NCBI RefSeq assembly: GCF_030540825.1
Contig: NZ_JAUOEO010000001.1
Span: forward strand, 3,361,001 to 3,425,000
DNA: 64,000 nucleotides
Reading direction: 5' to 3'
Source of the DNA: Flavivirga spongiicola
GTDB lineage: Bacteria; Bacteroidota; Bacteroidia; Flavobacteriales; Flavobacteriaceae
Below the pieces are notes generated by a model. The model worked only from the letters and a program-made list of their open reading frames with translations. It did no database searches and was not told the origin of the DNA. Made by a program: the position numbers and the translations under genes. Below, piece after piece: positions 61,620 to 64,000 of the stretch. How positions within the stretch are numbered: the first letter of the stretch is position 1; each line of letters starts with the position of its first letter.

Positions 61620-62705
61620 CTATTGAATCTTGTTTACTTTAAATGTTGTGAGTTTATAATCCACTATTTTTTCGTTTTCAAAATATAGATACAAATAGTT
61701 TTTTTTCATTAGACTGAAAGATTTACTAATTCTGTACATCCACGTATTTGAATGAATATCATTATAAGAAAACCCTAAAACCTTATTTACTTCATCTCTT
61801 TTTAACCCAATTAAGTGGCTGTAATCTTCTTCCTTTTTATTGGTATTGGTAGTTGTATGTCTATTTATTATATAGTCTACATCTTCCGTGTCATCTGTCA
61901 ATATTTTAGATAAATCGTTTCCTTTTTCCGAAGTTGTTACTACCTTTTTGTTTTTACTGATTAATTCTGCTCCTAAATTTAAATAATTTTCAGCGCCAAC
62001 ACTATCAGGATGGTACTTTATAATGCTTAAGCCATAACTGGGTGCTTCTCTTAGTTTAACATTTCGCCGTATAGTTGTATTAAAAACCATAGATTTAAAA
62101 TGTTTAACTAATTCTATTTGTAATTGGTTTGATAAGCTTGTTTTTGAATCAAACATGGTAATTAACAACCCTTCAATATCAATATTTGGATTAGATGATT
62201 TTTTGATACTTTTAATAGTTGTCAATAGTTTGCTTAAGCCTTCTAAAGCAAAGAATTCACACTGTACAGGTATAATTACTGAATGGCATGCTGTTAATGC
62301 ATTAAGTGCCAATAATCCAAAAGAAGGGGGACAGTCAATGAGAATATATTCATAATTTTCTATAATATTAGAAAGTGCCCTTTTTAGCATAAATAAATCA
62401 ATGGTTTTAGATTTATTTATTTCTATTGAGGCTAAACGGATGTTAGAAGGTATAAAATCAAAATGTGCAAATTCAGGTTTTACAATACTATTTTCAGCTT
62501 TAAACGTGTTGTTAAAAAAACCTAAACTACTATATTTAATTTCAAAAGGAACAAGGCCAACACCAGAAGTAGCATTGGCTTGAGGGTCTAAGTCTATTAA
62601 AAGTACTTTTTTATCAAGAAGACCAAGTGCATCTGCCAGATTTATGGACGTAGTCGTTTTACCAACGCCTCCTTTTTGACTAGCGATTGCAATTATTTTG
62701 TTCAT
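61620..62705 (-). CDS. ParA paralogue with an additional C-terminal domain
   Basis: A 361-residue protein. Residues 1-252 are a complete ParA ATPase (KGGVGKTT, LIDLDPQANATSGVG, ILIDCPPSFGLLALNAL), clearly related to the neighbouring ParA. It then carries an acidic linker and a domain of about 70 residues (about 290-361), SHLIGLKRDEVNKVLGFSYN followed by strands ending LYFENEKIVDYKL. That pattern is like the SmpA/BamE fold, as inference. There is no ParB partner of its own. The start is the ATG at 62705; an in-frame ATG upstream adds 11 residues. A 180-bp gap separates it from parA. Confidence 0.9.
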   Translation of the reverse strand: MNKIIAIASQKGGVGKTTTSINLADALGLLDKKVLLIDLDPQANATSGVGLVPFEIKYSSLGFFNNTFKAENSIVKPEFAHFDFIPSNIRLASIEINKSKTIDLFMLKRALSNIIENYEYILIDCPPSFGLLALNALTACHSVIIPVQCEFFALEGLSKLLTTIKSIKKSSNPNIDIEGLLITMFDSKTSLSNQLQIELVKHFKSMVFNTTIRRNVKLREAPSYGLSIIKYHPDSVGAENYLNLGAELISKNKKVVTTSEKGNDLSKILTDDTEDVDYIINRHTTTNTNKKEEDYSHLIGLKRDEVNKVLGFSYNDIHSNTWMYRISKSFSLMKKNYLYLYFENEKIVDYKLTTFKVNKIQ

Positions 62706-62947
62706 TAGTTCTTTAGATAAGGGAAAATAAAAATACAACTATTTTGGAGTATAATAAACAGAATTCAACGATAATTCATTTGAAACAAGCGTGTTACCTT
62801 GCTAGTTGTCTTTTTGTTGATGTTTTAACTCTTTTGAGTTTGAATTATGGTTTCTTTTGAAAAGACAGTTCAAAAAATAAGTATGTCGATATTTATTAAC
62901 GAATCAAAAACCATAAGTGTACCAATAAATTGATAACTGTAGTAATC
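62706..62947. other. Intergenic region upstream of the ParA paralogue
   Basis: No gene or terminator seen. AT-rich, with short direct repeats of TTTTGAGTTTGAATTATGG type near 62835. It presumably contains the promoter for the ParA paralogue on the minus strand. Confidence 0.35.
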
Positions 62948-63025
62948 ATGAACAAAGATTTAAGAGAAAAAATAGAAGCTGATAGTCATTTTGACAGTAT
63001 CGAAATAATGGAGATGATTATATGA
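62948..63025 (+). pseudogene. 25-codon fragment, possible remnant of a broken gene
   Basis: ATG at 62948 opens MNKDLREKIEADSHFDSIEI and four or five more residues before a TGA. The amphipathic, charged sequence looks more like the start of a real protein than random translation, and the frame ends just before repeat-like sequence. It could be a tiny gene, a truncated one, or chance. Confidence 0.3.
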
Positions 63026-63091
63026 CCTTTTAGTCTTTAGTTCATGCTCCGCGCAATCGAAATACTCAAGACATACTAAAGCAGAAGTATT

Positions 63092-63148
63092 GAAGTAGAA
63101 AGTGAAAAGGAACGTTTTACTACGGTTATCTTAAGTGAAGAACAGTAT
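63092..63148 (+). repeat. Possible half copy (copy C) of the palindromic element
   Basis: GAAGTAGAAAGTGAAAAGGA continuing ACGTTTTACTACGGTTATC resembles the right arm of the element at 54094-54255 (GAAGTAGAGAGGAGAAAAGG continuing GCGTTTTATTACGGTAATA). The matching left arm is not found. It would also be an open frame of about 20 codons, which I regard as chance. Confidence 0.4.
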
Positions 63149-63284
63149 AAGCTATAAAATTTTATTTTCGATAGTTCTACTATTTGTCGAATTACTGATT
63201 TTATGGGTTTTCATTCGCATAATTAAAGCAAGCCAATAGGAAAACAGGCAAACAAATTTTGCTCAAAATTAAAGAACAGGTACT

Positions 63285-64000
63285 TTAATCAATCAGGATC
63301 TCTAAAATCTTAATAGCTGCATCACTGATTTTGGTGCCAGGGCCAAATACAGCTATAGCACCAGTATCAAATAAGTATTGGTAATCTTGTTTTGGTATAA
63401 CACCACCTACAATGACCATAATATCATCACGGCCATAAGCTTTTAAGGCTTCAATAACTTGTGGTACTAAGGTTTTATGTCCTGCGGCTAATGACGAAAC
63501 ACCTAAAACGTGTACATCATTTTCAACAGCCTGTTTTGCAGCTTCTTGTGGTGTTTGAAATAATGGGCCAATATCTACATCGAAACCAACATCTGCGTAG
63601 CCTGTGGCTACTACTTTGGCACCCCGGTCATGACCATCTTGTCCCATTTTTGCAATCATAATACGAGGCCTTCTACCATCTTGTTCTGCAAAAACATCGG
63701 CAAGTTGTTGCGCTTTTTTAAAGGATTTATCGTCTTTTATTTCTTTACTGTACACACCAGAAAATGATTTTATTTGTGCTTTATAACGTCCAAATTCAAC
63801 TTCTAAAGCATCACTGATTTCTCCAAGAGTAGCGCGTTCACGAGCAGCTTCTACTGCTAAGGCTAATAAATTATAATCCTCGCGAAGGTGGGAATCTTTT
63901 GAGTCAATCTCTTGATTAGCTTTTGAATTTGGTTTATCCGAATTTAAGGAAAATTTAGCAGCTTCGGTTAATTTTAATAACGCCGACTTGACTTTTTCGG
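63285..64000 (-). CDS. Methylmalonyl-CoA mutase large subunit, C-terminal part (5' end outside window)
   Basis: The frame is open to the window edge, so this is the end of a larger gene. The last about 135 residues are the cobalamin-binding domain: [20 protein letters not shown] contains the DxHxxG (DGHDRG) that supplies the cobalt-ligating histidine, then [15 protein letters not shown] [11 protein letters not shown] and the late [11 protein letters not shown] and FGPGT. Preceding it is the end of the catalytic barrel ([24 protein letters not shown] ... [11 protein letters not shown]). The mutase interconverts methylmalonyl-CoA and succinyl-CoA. A GTG at 63755 is not the real start. The linker before NLLALAV appears lengthened by a repeat-derived insertion (see findings). 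Confidence 0.92.
   Translation of the reverse strand, partial: EKVKSALLKLTEAAKFSLNSDKPNSKANQEIDSKDSHLREDYNLLALAVEAARERATLGEISDALEVEFGRYKAQIKSFSGVYSKEIKDDKSFKKAQQLADVFAEQDGRRPRIMIAKMGQDGHDRGAKVVATGYADVGFDVDIGPLFQTPQEAAKQAVENDVHVLGVSSLAAGHKTLVPQVIEALKAYGRDDIMVIVGGVIPKQDYQYLFDTGAIAVFGPGTKISDAAIKILEILID
63875..63896. repeat. Dispersed repeat inside the mutase coding sequence
   Basis: AATCCTCGCGAAGGTGGGAATC is a close variant of CATTCCTGCGAAGGCAGGAATC found in gaps at 11223 and 56714. Here it is translated in frame on the minus strand as part of KDSHLRED. Confidence 0.55.

Noticed and set aside
59757..62705. A parS site near parAB
   Set aside because: I looked for TGTTTCACGTGAAACA-like palindromes in the gaps of this region and found none; the GTTTCA/TGAAAC site at 14.8 kb lacks the central CACGTG and fits an IclR operator better.
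63285..63755. A stand-alone small cobalamin-binding protein of 156 residues
   Set aside because: The frame continues without a stop to the window edge and encodes the end of the mutase barrel ([11 protein letters not shown]), so it is the C-terminus of a full-length mutase, not a separate small subunit.

Overview
The window is a stretch of a low-GC bacterial chromosome that looks like Flavobacteriaceae (Bacteroidota). Four observations point there: a T9SS-type C-terminal sorting domain, a GldI-like gliding lipoprotein, a MutL/RibH/rhomboid/LepB/DapB/ParAB backbone, and several promoters of the TTG-N19-TAnnTTTG type with little Shine-Dalgarno signal. The genus cannot be fixed from this sequence. 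I saw no rRNA, tRNA, CRISPR array, prophage or intact insertion sequence.

Layout: 0-5 kb holds a TPR-containing hybrid histidine kinase, an O-methyltransferase and a POT peptide transporter. From 5.1 to 14.7 kb on the minus strand lies a kynurenine catabolic cluster in the order kynU, small protein, kmo, 2-aminomuconate deaminase (RidA family), 2-aminomuconate-semialdehyde dehydrogenase, GNAT, atypical SDR, 3-hydroxyanthranilate dioxygenase, ACMS decarboxylase, 7-TM protein. A divergent IclR regulator (14.9 kb) shares an intergenic region with kynU. That region carries a three-half-site GTTTCA/TGAAAC operator overlapping candidate promoters on both strands. Together these genes convert kynurenine to the 4-oxalocrotonate level. 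Tryptophan dioxygenase, formamidase and the final meta-cleavage steps are not in the window.

From 15.7 to 31 kb come a CDGSH protein, a lipoprotein, a methyltransferase, MsrA, a secreted M43 metalloprotease, a coiled-coil protein, a Nif3-like protein, LpxK, a second TPR hybrid kinase, GAPDH, LipA, an unusual NRAMP relative, an ECF sigma factor and a glycosyltransferase. From 31 to 46 kb lie AqpZ, a sigma/anti-sigma pair, MurB, an aminotransferase, an aspartyl protease with PDZ, ValS, Lgt, a cyclophilin-FKBP fusion, GldI, NrnA and Ndk. From 46 to 64 kb lie two near-identical cold-shock genes, a DUF721 protein, RecF, a TPR protein, RibH, two related tiny membrane proteins, MutL, two rhomboids, an endonuclease/phosphatase-family protein, WbqC, LepB, DapB, ParB, ParA, a second ParA with an extra C-terminal domain, and the cobalamin-binding end of a methylmalonyl-CoA mutase that runs off the window.

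The most unusual content is non-coding. A family of about 160-bp imperfect palindromes occurs at 2.3, 48.2 and 54.1 kb, with a possible half copy at 63.1 kb. Their central core is conserved, while the arms differ between copies yet stay self-complementary. Degenerate 7-bp tandem arrays begin at or next to stop codons (kmo, ribH, the endonuclease/phosphatase gene). Several short palindromic repeats have produced false N-terminal extensions of genes, and one appears to sit in frame inside the mutase gene. All of this was read by eye; copy numbers elsewhere in the genome are unknown.
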